From CADEED01 sp036677145 (lineage in GTDB: Bacteria; Pseudomonadota; Gammaproteobacteria; Steroidobacterales; Steroidobacteraceae): a DNA stretch of 64,000 nucleotides. The DNA lies in the NCBI GenBank assembly GCA_036677145.1, contig JAKFFF010000087.1:1-64000 (forward strand). The letters run 5' to 3'. The notes under the pieces were generated by a model. That model was not told the origin of the DNA, ran no database searches, and was given only the letters and a program-made list of their open reading frames with translations. Shown in pieces: positions 43,937 through 52,028 of this stretch. The translations under genes were made by a program, and so were the position numbers. Position 1 is the stretch's first letter. Each line of letters begins with the position of its first letter.

Positions 43937-44037
43937 TTAACAGTTTTTGTCACTTATGTAACGCAATCTTGGCGCGCCCTTGCCCTTGGTCATGCCTTGG
44001 GGCGCATCTGTATTTCCGATTCTGAGGAGAATCCACC

Positions 44038-44736
44038 GTGACTTGGTTAAACACGATCATCAACTTCTTCAAGGACGGCGGACTCGTACTGTTTCCGCTG
44101 GCCATCATCTTCGTTGTCGGTGTGGCCATCGCGCTCGAGCGCTGGTTCTACCTGACCAAGGAAACGATGAAAAACCGCAACCTGTGGGACGATGTCGCGC
44201 CGCATCTCGGCGCCGGCAACTTCAAACAGGCGATCACACTCGCGAACAACTCGCAGGCGCAAATCGGCACCGTGCTCAAGTACGGCCTTGCGCGCCTGGC
44301 GACCGCGCGCCGTCGCGATGACATCCAGCAGGCGATGGAAGAGTCGCTGCTCGAGATCGTCCCCCGCCTGGAGAAGCGCACGCCGTACCTGGCGGCACTC
44401 GCAAACATCGGCATGCTCATCGGCTTGTTGGGCACCATCGTCGCGTTGATCCACGCCTTCGGCGCCGTGGCGCAGGCCAACCCGGCCGAGAAGGCGGGTT
44501 TGCTCGCGGCCGCGATCTCCGAGGCCATGAACGCCACGGCGTCGGGCCTGTTCGTGGCCATCGTGCTGTTGCTCTCGCACATGTTCCTGGAAGCGAAGAC
44601 CACAGCGCTGATCGACAGCCTCGAAATCGCCGTGGTGAAGTTCCTCAACTCCATCACCGAGCGTTACTCGGAGCCGGCGACGCCGTCGCCGCAGCCCGGC
44701 ATGGCTCCCCGCGCCCCGGCGCCGCGCCCGGCCTGA
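44038..44736 (+). CDS. MotA/TolQ/ExbB-family proton channel
   Basis: A 232-residue inner-membrane protein with three helices: about 15-38, 125-150 and 165-190. The cytoplasmic loop and the L-A-A-L-A-N-I-G-M-L-I-G-L-L-G-T-I-V-A-L-I-H-A-F segment match ExbB/TolQ/MotA. It starts with GTG preceded by GAGGAGAATCC. It should form the proton channel with the two ExbD-like proteins immediately downstream, energising the envelope complex. A Pro-rich tail of 25 residues is unusual. Confidence 0.9.
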   Translation: MTWLNTIINFFKDGGLVLFPLAIIFVVGVAIALERWFYLTKETMKNRNLWDDVAPHLGAGNFKQAITLANNSQAQIGTVLKYGLARLATARRRDDIQQAMEESLLEIVPRLEKRTPYLAALANIGMLIGLLGTIVALIHAFGAVAQANPAEKAGLLAAAISEAMNATASGLFVAIVLLLSHMFLEAKTTALIDSLEIAVVKFLNSITERYSEPATPSPQPGMAPRAPAPRPA

Positions 44737-44780
44737 TCAACCGAACGATCACCGTCCGGTAACCGAGCAGAGGAACATCG

Positions 44781-45329
44781 ATGGCCGCATCAAAGCTCGC
44801 CGCCCGTTCCATTCGCAATCATGCGAAGTACAAGGGGCGCCACGACCTCAACATCGTGCCCATGATCGACATGATGGTCATCCTCGTGTTCTTTCTGCTG
44901 TTCACGGCGGTGTTCTCGCACACGAACGTTCTCGAGCTGAATCTCCCGGCGCCTAACTCCTCGGTGCCGGAGCTTCCGAAAGGGCTCAATCTCGAGATCA
45001 TCGTTCGGCAGAACACCATCGAAGTCGCAGATCGCAATTCCGGAGTCCTGCGCACCCTTCCCAGGGTGGAAGGCGAATATGACTACAACGGACTGTCGAG
45101 TTTCCTGCAGGAAGTGAAGGCGCGCTACCCGACTGTGCTCGCCGCGAGCGTGCTGCTCGAGGAAAACATCCCGTACGACGTGCTCGTGCAGACGATGGAC
45201 AACGTGCGCGTCTGGCAGAACCGCGCGGGCGTTGGATTGCAGAACGTCGAATTGTTCCCCGACATTTCCGTCGGTGACGCGCCTTTGACCGGTGCCGCGG
45301 CGACGCAGCCGGCGGGAGGTCGCAAGTGA
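44781..45329 (+). CDS. ExbD/TolR-family protein, first copy
   Basis: A 182-residue protein with one N-terminal transmembrane helix. The helix carries the proton-conducting Asp in V-P-M-I-D-M-M-V-I-L-V-F-F-L-L and is followed by a periplasmic domain. The tail (P-D-I-S-V-G-D-A-P) is longer than in typical ExbD. It overlaps the start of the second ExbD by four bases. It functions with the upstream ExbB-like channel. Confidence 0.9.
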   Translation: MAASKLAARSIRNHAKYKGRHDLNIVPMIDMMVILVFFLLFTAVFSHTNVLELNLPAPNSSVPELPKGLNLEIIVRQNTIEVADRNSGVLRTLPRVEGEYDYNGLSSFLQEVKARYPTVLAASVLLEENIPYDVLVQTMDNVRVWQNRAGVGLQNVELFPDISVGDAPLTGAAATQPAGGRK

Positions 45330-45832
45330 TCTCGTATCGCATCAAGAAACATCGCAAGCGTTCGCATGGCGGCAGCCACATGGCGCTCGTGCCGTTCATC
45401 GACATGCTGACGATGCTCGTGGTGTTCCTGCTGCTGCACAGCTCGGACGTCGAGATCCTGCCGAACACCAAGAACATCACCATTCCGCAGTCGATCGCGG
45501 ACATGAAACCGCGTGAAACTGTGGTGGTCATGGTGACCACGGAAGACCTGCTGGTGAATGGCCGCATCATCGCCAAGGTCGCGGATCTCGTCAGGAACGA
45601 CGCGCAGCTCGTCATCGAGCCACTGCGAGCGGCGCTCCAGGAACAATCCGATTCGAGCTTGCGCAGCGCAGCGCAGGAGGATCTGGCCGAGCGCGAGGTC
45701 ACGATCATGGGCGACAAGGGCACGCCGTTTTCGGTGCTCAAGCGCGTGATGGCGACGGCGACCGCGGCTGATTATGGCAAGGTTTCGCTCGCGGTGATCC
45801 AACGCGAGGTAGCGACGGGGGCAGGCGCATGA
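45326..45832 (+). CDS. ExbD/TolR-family protein, second copy
   Basis: A 168-residue protein, GTG start within the stop of the previous gene (GTGA). The transmembrane helix has the key Asp in V-P-F-I-D-M-L-T-M-L-V-V-F-L-L-L. A basic N-terminus (K-K-H-R-K-R-S-H) faces the cytoplasm. Two different ExbD proteins in one operon are also seen in Agl-type (AglR/Q/S) motors. The stop overlaps the next start (ATGA). Confidence 0.9.
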   Translation: MISYRIKKHRKRSHGGSHMALVPFIDMLTMLVVFLLLHSSDVEILPNTKNITIPQSIADMKPRETVVVMVTTEDLLVNGRIIAKVADLVRNDAQLVIEPLRAALQEQSDSSLRSAAQEDLAEREVTIMGDKGTPFSVLKRVMATATAADYGKVSLAVIQREVATGAGA

Positions 45833-46737
45833 GCCTGGGATTGGCGCCATATTTCCGCCGGTTCGAGCTCCCGTGGGCGCTCGACGACGAGAATGAGCGG
45901 AAGTTCCTCAAACTACTGCGCGTGATGATCATCATCGCGACGGTGCTGGCCATCATCGTGTGGCTGCTGCCGAAGCCCGAGCGCGCGAAGATCAAGCCCG
46001 AGGATCTGCCAGAACGCGTCGTGCAGCTCATCGTGGAAAAACCGAAACCGCCTCCGCCGCCTCCGCCGCCGGAGCCGGAAGACCAGCCGGAACCTGAGAA
46101 GCCGAAGCCGGTGGAACAGAAGCCGGTCGAGAAGCCGAAGCCGAACGTGCGCAACCAGGGCATGCTCGCGCTGGCCGACGAACTCGCCGAACTGCGCGAC
46201 CAGAATCTCGATCTCAAGGATCCGCAGATGAAGACGCCGGTCGCGGATGCGCGCTCGGAACGCAATCTCATCACATCGGCGGCCGGCCGCACTTCAGGCG
46301 GCATCAATACGTCCGACATGGCGCGCGGCTTTGGCGGCGGCGCCGGCGCCATCGGCACTCACACCACGACGCAGGTGAGCCACGGCACCGGCCTCGATCC
46401 GAACGCCGGCGGTCGTGTGCAGCGCACGGGCGCCAGCGGCAAGGGCTCGCGTGCGCGCGAGGAAGTCGAGATCGTGTTCGATCGCAACAAGGGCGCGCTT
46501 TATGCGCTCTACGGCCGCGCGCTGCGTGAGGCGCCGGAGCTCGCGGGCAAGGTGGTGCTCGAGTTCACCATCGCACCGTCGGGCGAGATCACGATGTGCC
46601 GCGTCGTGTCGAGCGAACTCAACGATCCGGAGCTCGAGAAGAAAATCGTCGCGCGAGTGCGGCAGATCCGCTTCAAGGCCGCCGATGTCGAGCCATTGAC
46701 CGTCAGCAAGCCGATCGATTTCTTCCCGGCAGCCTGA
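45829..46737 (+). CDS. TonB-like protein with AgmX/PglI-type C-terminal domain
   Basis: A 302-residue protein. One transmembrane helix at about 29-48 (V-M-I-I-I-A-T-V-L-A-I-I-V-W) is followed by a Pro/Glu/Lys-rich stretch (about 70-105), as in TonB. A Gly-rich middle leads to a C-terminal domain (about 215-302) with Y-G-R-A-L-R-E-A-P-E-L-A-G-K-V-V-L-E-F-T-I and the M-C-R-V-V-S-S-E-L strand. This tail matches the AgmX/PglI family of myxobacterial gliding and envelope proteins. It should couple the ExbB/ExbD motor to a partner in the periplasm or outer membrane. Confidence 0.85.
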   Translation: MSLGLAPYFRRFELPWALDDENERKFLKLLRVMIIIATVLAIIVWLLPKPERAKIKPEDLPERVVQLIVEKPKPPPPPPPPEPEDQPEPEKPKPVEQKPVEKPKPNVRNQGMLALADELAELRDQNLDLKDPQMKTPVADARSERNLITSAAGRTSGGINTSDMARGFGGGAGAIGTHTTTQVSHGTGLDPNAGGRVQRTGASGKGSRAREEVEIVFDRNKGALYALYGRALREAPELAGKVVLEFTIAPSGEITMCRVVSSELNDPELEKKIVARVRQIRFKAADVEPLTVSKPIDFFPAA

Positions 46738-46750
46738 TCAACGGACCGCC

Positions 46751-47110
46751 ATGAACCTGCAGTCCGAAATCACCTATTTCAGCGAGATGGGTTTGACGGA
46801 CAAGGCCAGGCTCATGGCGAGTTTCCTGTGCGAGCTCACGGGCGAGGCGCGCGCCACCTATGGCCCGGCGCAGGACTCGGTGCATGACGGCGTCCGTCTG
46901 CGCTTCACCAACGAAATGTGCAGCCGGGTCACCAAGCTGATCGAGCAATACCTCGGCGACGACAAGGCGCGCCCGGCCGACGACGTCGTGTTGCGCATGC
47001 TGCTTTCGCCGCGCGCGGACAAGGTGTCCGAGCGCATGGTTCACAACGCCTACCGGCGCGCGCTGCAGAACTTCGAGCGCTACGACACCACGGTGTTCAT
47101 GAGCTCGTAA
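46751..47110 (+). CDS. Small soluble protein of unknown function
   Basis: A 119-residue protein without signal peptide. It is helical (A-R-L-M-A-S-F-L-C-E-L-T-G-E-A-R) and contains a V-S-E-R-M-V-H-N-A-Y-R-R-A-L-Q-N-F-E-R-Y segment. No family recognised. Thirteen bases after the TonB-like gene, so it is probably the last gene of the operon. It ends just before a strong inverted repeat. Confidence 0.6.
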   Translation: MNLQSEITYFSEMGLTDKARLMASFLCELTGEARATYGPAQDSVHDGVRLRFTNEMCSRVTKLIEQYLGDDKARPADDVVLRMLLSPRADKVSERMVHNAYRRALQNFERYDTTVFMSS

Positions 47111-47114
47111 GAGG

Positions 47115-47211
47115 GTGGTGCCGGGCAGGGATTCCCGGGAGAAGCGGCGAAGTCCTGCGCAGGCAATCGAACATTTCAGCGCTTCTCCCGGGAATCCCTG
47201 CCCGGCACCAC
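47115..47211. repeat. 32-bp perfect inverted repeat (REP/terminator-like)
   Basis: Arms at 47115-47146 and 47180-47211 are perfectly complementary over 32 bases, with a 33-base loop. Left arm core: GTGCCGGGCAGGGATTCCCG. It lies between the stop of the small orphan gene and the 3' end of nhaA. The right arm codes for the last residues of NhaA (G-V-V-P-G-R-D-S-R-E-K-R). A degenerate relative is at 48414-48439. It could terminate both convergent transcripts, though no T-run follows. Confidence 0.8.
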
Positions 47212-48354
47212 TCCCATCCTGAGCCACAGCCAGCCGAGCGCGCCCGCCACCAGCGACGCGGCGAGCACGGCAAGTTTCGATGAGTTGATCAGCATCGTGT
47301 CGTCTTCAAAAGCAAGATTCGCGATGAAGATCGACATCGTGAAGCCGATGCCTCCGAGAAGTCCGGCGCCGACGATGTGACTCCAGCGGACCTCGTCCGG
47401 CAGCGCGCAGATGCCGGACTTGACCGCAGCCAGGCATAGCAGAACCACGCCGATCGGTTTGCCGAGCACCAGGCCGGCCGCGATTCCGATGCTGTTCATG
47501 GAACTGGCCAGCGCCAGGTATTCGGCATTGATGCGCACTCCCGTATTCGCCAGCGCGAACAACGGCAGGATCAGGTATGCAACCGGAAGATGCAGCGCGT
47601 GCGCCAACCGGTGGGAAGGGGAAGACATCCCCGCGGTTCGTGACGTAAACGGAATCGCAAACGCCAGCAGCACTCCCGCGATGGAGGCGTGTATGCCGGC
47701 CTTCAGCAGGCAGTACCAAAGGGCGGCGCCGCCGACCAGGTACGGTGCGAGCGACATCACGCGCAGCGGGCGATTCATCACGATCAACGCGATCCAGATG
47801 CCGAGCGCGGCGGCCAGAAACCGTATCGACAGATCCTGCGAATACACGGTGGCAATCAGCACGATGGCGCCGAGATCGTCGATCACGGCGAAAGCGACCA
47901 CGAAAACCTTGAGAGCCGCGGGTATCCGGCTGCCGAGCAGCGCAAGCGCGCCGAGAGCGAACGCAATGTCGGTCGCCATGGGAATGCCGAATCCGGCTTC
48001 GGTCGGCGTTCCCGCGTTCAGTCCGTAGTGGACCAGGGCCGGTACCGCCATTCCGCCGCCGGCGGCGAACGCGGGCAGCAGGGCATTGCGCAGCCGCGAC
48101 AACTCGCCAACGTACAACTCGCGCTCGAGCTCGAGGCCGATGAGCAGGAAGAACACCGCCATCAGCGCATCGTTTATCCAGTGTTCGATCGACAGTGGGC
48201 CGAGCTGCGTTTGCCAGAGCCCCTGGTATTGCACCGCCATGGGTGAATTCGCGAGCGCGAGCGAAAGCGCGGTGCAGGCGATGAGCAACACGCCGCCGAA
48301 TTGTTCCGAGCGCGCGAACCGAATGAACGTCTCAGTGAGTTTCATGGCAGGCAT
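47176..48354 (-). CDS. nhaA: Na+/H+ antiporter NhaA
   Basis: An integral membrane protein of about 392 residues that exchanges sodium for protons. The family signature is seen in the F-F-L-L-I-G-L-E-L-E-R-E segment, the P-M-A-T-D-I-A-F-A-L-G-A-L segment with its conserved Asp, F-V-V-A-F-A-V-I-D-D-L-G-A with the paired Asp of the transport site, and a final G-G-I-G-F-T-M-S-I-F-I segment. Twelve or so helices are visible. The last dozen residues come from the neighbouring inverted repeat. ATG starts at 48354 and 48345 are both possible. Confidence 0.95.
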   Translation of the reverse strand: MPAMKLTETFIRFARSEQFGGVLLIACTALSLALANSPMAVQYQGLWQTQLGPLSIEHWINDALMAVFFLLIGLELERELYVGELSRLRNALLPAFAAGGGMAVPALVHYGLNAGTPTEAGFGIPMATDIAFALGALALLGSRIPAALKVFVVAFAVIDDLGAIVLIATVYSQDLSIRFLAAALGIWIALIVMNRPLRVMSLAPYLVGGAALWYCLLKAGIHASIAGVLLAFAIPFTSRTAGMSSPSHRLAHALHLPVAYLILPLFALANTGVRINAEYLALASSMNSIGIAAGLVLGKPIGVVLLCLAAVKSGICALPDEVRWSHIVGAGLLGGIGFTMSIFIANLAFEDDTMLINSSKLAVLAASLVAGALGWLWLRMGVVPGRDSREKR

Positions 48355-48413
48355 GAGCCGGATACTGAACGACTCCCGATACCTTTTGCCAGCAAATGGA
48401 GCCTGACCGCGTA

Positions 48414-48439
48414 TCCCGGGAATCCATTCCCGGCGCCGT
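48414..48439. repeat. Degenerate copy of the nhaA-flanking palindrome
   Basis: The sequence TCCCGGGAATCC opens it, matching the right arm of the repeat at 47180-47211 over twelve bases, then with scattered changes over 26. It lies just 5' of nhaA and upstream of the Kef-type gene. Confidence 0.55.
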
Positions 48440-48463
48440 CTCTCGTGCTAACTTCTGCGGCGA

Positions 48464-50437
48464 ATGACCGATTCGCCACTGCCACTGATCATCGTCCTGT
48501 TAGCTGCCTCGGTGTTCGTCGTGACCCTGGCGCGACGGTTGGGTCTTCCTTCGATCCTGGGTTACGTCACGGTCGGCCTCGCGCTGGGGCCTTACGCCTT
48601 CCGCGTCTTCCCCGAATCCGACACCACGCATCTGCTGGCCGAGCTGGGCGTGGTGTTCCTGCTGTTCACGCTCGGACTCGAGTTTTCCTGGCCGCGCATG
48701 GTGGCGCTGCGCCGTGAAGTGTTCGGACTCGGCACACTGCAGGTTGCCGCCACCGCGGGCGCGGTCGCGCTCATCGCGCGCCTCTTCGGGCTCGACTGGG
48801 CGACGAGTATCGTCGTCGGCGGCGCGGTCGCGATGAGCTCGACCGTGCTCATCGTCCAGCAGCTCGCCGAGCGCGCCGAGCTCAACCGCACGCACGGCCG
48901 ACTCGCATTCAGCGTCGTGCTGTTCCAGGACATCGCGGTGGTCCCGTTCCTCGCGCTGGCCGCTGCCCTCACACCGGGGACCGAGGAATTCAGCATGTCC
49001 GCGGCCGTGAAACTGGTGCTCGCGGGCACAGCTTCCGTGCTGCTGGTGCTCGCCGCGGGCCGCTGGCTGCTGCGCCCGCTGCTCTACGTGATCGCCAACA
49101 GCCGGCTGCGCGAACTGTTCACGCTCGCGGTGCTGCTGGTCGCGCTGGCCTCCGCCTGGGCATCACACATGGCCGGCCTGTCGATGGCGCTGGGTGCGTT
49201 CCTCGCCGGGATGATGCTGGCCGAAACCGAATACAGCCACCAGGTCGAAAGCGTCATCCGCCCGTTCCGCGACATCCTGTTAGGCCTGTTCTTCATCTCG
49301 GTCGGCATGTTGCTCGACTTCGACGCACTGTGGCGCGAGTTCGCGCTGATCGCCGCGTTGCTCATCGCGATCCTGATTCTCAAAGCCGTCATCGCGGGTG
49401 TTGCGACGCGACTGTTCGTGGATTCGAACTTCAAGGCGATCCGCACCGGCGTCACGCTCGCGGTGACGGGCGAGTTCGGCATCGCGTTGCTCACGCTGAT
49501 GATGCAGAACCGGTCGATCGATCCTGCGATCGCGCAACCGTTGTTGGTGGCGATCGTGCTCGGCATGGTGCTCGCGCCGGTAGTGCTCGCGAACAACAAA
49601 CGGATCGCGCGGCTGTTGTTGGGCGAACGCGGTCCGCCGAAAACCGCGATCGAACGCGAGGACGCGGTGACGCAGGCGGTCGCGAAGCGCGAGCACGTGA
49701 TTCTCTGCGGCTTCGGCCGCGTGGGCCAGAACGTCGCGCGCGTGCTCGAGAGCCAGAACTTCGAATACATCGCGATCGATCTCGATGCGGCGCGCGTGCG
49801 CGCGGCTCGGCAGATGGGCCAGCCCGTGGTGTACGGTGATTCCGCCGACGAGCAGGTGCTCGAGGAAGTTGGCCTTGCGAACGCCAATGCCGTGGTGATT
49901 TCCTTTTCCGACACGCGCACGTCGCTCGGCATCCTGCGTGCGTTGCGGCGCCTGCGGGGTGACGTGCCGGTGCTGGTGCGTACGCCCGACGATACGCGCC
50001 TGCAGGAGTTGAAAGGGGCGGGGGCGACGGAGGTCGTGCCCGAGGCATTCGAAGCCAGCCTCATGCTCGCCTCGCATGTGCTGATGTCGTTGCGTGTTCC
50101 GCACGCCACCGTCATGCGGTCGGTCGCCGAGCTGCGGGGCAATCGCTACGAGATGTTGCGTAATGTCATCGCACGCGGCGACGGCTCGGAGAACGACGCG
50201 GAGTTCGCCGAACAGGTGCGTTCGGTCGTGCTCCCGCCGGGTTCCTGGTGCATCGGCAAGTGTGTCAACGACGTGCGCAACGCGGGCGCGGCCGTGGCGT
50301 TCACCGGTATCCGCCGCCAGGGAATTCTCGGCCGCGAACCCAGCGGCGACACGGCATTCGAAGACGGCGACGTGGTGGTCATCTACGGCACGCCCGAACA
50401 GCTCGAACATGCCGAGGCGGTGTTGCTGGCGGGGTGA
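48464..50437 (+). CDS. CPA2-family potassium/proton antiporter (KefB/KefC type)
   Basis: A 657-residue membrane protein. The first 380 residues are a CPA2 transporter with 12 or so helices (G-Y-V-T-V-G-L-A-L-G-P-Y-A-F, S-V-V-L-F-Q-D-I-A-V-V-P-F). A TrkA-N Rossmann domain follows with G416-F-G-R-V-G-Q and Y-G-D-S-A-D-E-Q-V-L. A TrkA-C domain near 560-657 ends the protein. It exports K+ (or another cation) under control of bound nucleotide. The length and domain order fit KefB/KefC-like proteins; glutathione control was not tested. Confidence 0.9.
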   Translation: MTDSPLPLIIVLLAASVFVVTLARRLGLPSILGYVTVGLALGPYAFRVFPESDTTHLLAELGVVFLLFTLGLEFSWPRMVALRREVFGLGTLQVAATAGAVALIARLFGLDWATSIVVGGAVAMSSTVLIVQQLAERAELNRTHGRLAFSVVLFQDIAVVPFLALAAALTPGTEEFSMSAAVKLVLAGTASVLLVLAAGRWLLRPLLYVIANSRLRELFTLAVLLVALASAWASHMAGLSMALGAFLAGMMLAETEYSHQVESVIRPFRDILLGLFFISVGMLLDFDALWREFALIAALLIAILILKAVIAGVATRLFVDSNFKAIRTGVTLAVTGEFGIALLTLMMQNRSIDPAIAQPLLVAIVLGMVLAPVVLANNKRIARLLLGERGPPKTAIEREDAVTQAVAKREHVILCGFGRVGQNVARVLESQNFEYIAIDLDAARVRAARQMGQPVVYGDSADEQVLEEVGLANANAVVISFSDTRTSLGILRALRRLRGDVPVLVRTPDDTRLQELKGAGATEVVPEAFEASLMLASHVLMSLRVPHATVMRSVAELRGNRYEMLRNVIARGDGSENDAEFAEQVRSVVLPPGSWCIGKCVNDVRNAGAAVAFTGIRRQGILGREPSGDTAFEDGDVVVIYGTPEQLEHAEAVLLAG

Positions 50438-50453
50438 CGTTTCGCGGGCGAGG

Positions 50454-51905
50454 TCAGCGCGGCACACGCCGGAGGCAGACGGGTCTCGCAGCATCCGGAT
50501 CGCGCGGCGCGGATTCAGCGGCGATACATCCCAGAACGGCGTTCGCGGAGATGGGTTTGCCGCGCTTGACCCTGAGGAATCCATCGTCGGCGATCGGCAC
50601 GAGTTGCGCCGCATTGCCCGTGCCCCGGGCCACGAAGAACGTGCGCCGGTAGGGCATCGCCACCGCATACAGGGCATCCTCGCGCAGGCGCGCGCTGCGT
50701 GCGAAGGAGCTGCGTGTGTCGACCATCATGCGAGTGATGCCGACGGTCGCGTACCCGCGCCGCCGCCACTTGCCGCGGTCGTTGACCGCCATGAAGACAT
50801 CGACGACGGCGCCCTTCGCATCGAGCACCGGCACGATCACCGATGCGACGCGCGGCGGCAGCAGCCGGTCGGCGTTGCCATTGTTTTCGAGGATTTCTTC
50901 TTCCGTGAGCCCGATCAGCGGAATCGGCACGCCCCATTTCTGTCCGGGCGCGGGCCTGGCCTCGCCGCGCAGGGTTTCAAGAATCTTGTCAGGCGCGAAT
51001 GCCTGGATTACGGGTTGGAGATCCTGCTGCTCCATCGTAATGGGAGCGCTCGTGCCTGCGACGCCGCATTCCGCCGTGAGCTTCGGCACGCTGTCGCTGA
51101 ATGGCCTCGCCGGAACTGAATTCCGGATGTTGTATCGGTCGAACTCGTGCCTGGCTTTCACGCCCCAGTGACTGACGGGATCTTTGAAAGTCTCATAGTC
51201 GATCGAATCGAGATGCTTCCAAAGACTCGAAGCCGGGACGACGCCATCTTTGTCCACGGGCCACGGATCCCACACGAGTACCTCGCGACTGCCGGACGAG
51301 TCCGACGAATAACCCATGAGCACGAGGAAATGCCGGCTCACGGTGCGGCTGCTCAAGCGAATGTCCTCCAGTCCGAACAGGATCGGGCGCTGGTGGTCGA
51401 TCTGGTTGACGATGTCGCACCAACTCAGCGCTTCATTGTCCGCGGTCCGGTCGAACAGCAGATTCTTGAACATTGGAATCCCGGCGAGGTTGCAGTTGTC
51501 GAGACTGCTGGCGCAACTCTGCTGCAGCTTTTCCCATGCCGTGGGGTTTCCAGAGGTCGTCGGGCGCGCCAGGTTCAAATGCTTCCGCACGTCGCTCGCC
51601 TTGGAATCGGTCCACGCGCCGAGATACTTGCCCTCGTCGCTGCCGCCGTCCGGAAGGTTGCCTAAACCCACGATCCGGAATGCCCGGTTATAGGCCGCGA
51701 GTTCTTCCTGGGTCACCAACGGTGTCGTCGCGTCCTGGAATGCGTTTACAACCATGGCCGATGTTGCGGCCCAGCACAGGCTCGAATCTCTTTGCGCCTG
51801 GGGCGCCGAGTTGACCGCATCGAGCGGATTGCCCGCGGCAATGTTGCCGGTAGCAAACGGAAACAGGAGCAGGAGGCAGGCGATCCCAGGTCCGCGGAGA
51901 GTCAT
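50454..51905 (-). CDS. Secreted papain-like cysteine protease (C39/C70-like)
   Basis: A 483-residue protein with a signal peptide (ending G-N-I-A-A-G). The active-site Cys is C44 in D-S-S-L-C-W-A-A-T-S-A-M-V, with Gln nearby at 36 and 38. The His is H192 in S-R-H-F-L-V-L-M-G-Y, followed by a V-W-D-P-W segment with the Asp. This resembles papain-like C39/AvrRpt2-type peptidases of bacteria. The C-terminal 230 residues have no known domain; they may be a substrate-recognition or surface module. It is divergent from the Lys-rich small protein. Confidence 0.7.
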   Translation of the reverse strand: MTLRGPGIACLLLLFPFATGNIAAGNPLDAVNSAPQAQRDSSLCWAATSAMVVNAFQDATTPLVTQEELAAYNRAFRIVGLGNLPDGGSDEGKYLGAWTDSKASDVRKHLNLARPTTSGNPTAWEKLQQSCASSLDNCNLAGIPMFKNLLFDRTADNEALSWCDIVNQIDHQRPILFGLEDIRLSSRTVSRHFLVLMGYSSDSSGSREVLVWDPWPVDKDGVVPASSLWKHLDSIDYETFKDPVSHWGVKARHEFDRYNIRNSVPARPFSDSVPKLTAECGVAGTSAPITMEQQDLQPVIQAFAPDKILETLRGEARPAPGQKWGVPIPLIGLTEEEILENNGNADRLLPPRVASVIVPVLDAKGAVVDVFMAVNDRGKWRRRGYATVGITRMMVDTRSSFARSARLREDALYAVAMPYRRTFFVARGTGNAAQLVPIADDGFLRVKRGKPISANAVLGCIAAESAPRDPDAARPVCLRRVPR

Positions 51906-52028
51906 GGCGGCGACTCCTAAGGTGGGGCTACTCTAACTATCCTTCCAGCTGACTTCGGCGCAAACTACCTGACGAACTCCGACCCGGCAACATCGTCAAT
52001 CCATCAACCCAAATTGACAGGAACAACC

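Noticed and set aside
45829..46737. R-T-G-A-S sequence in the TonB-like protein as a possible ApbE flavinylation site
   Set aside because: It lies in a Gly/Ser-rich linker and lacks the upstream Asp of the usual motif.
49280..50677. Long reverse ORF of 465 codons
   Set aside because: Antisense to the Kef-type antiporter gene; His/Arg-rich translation with no family features.
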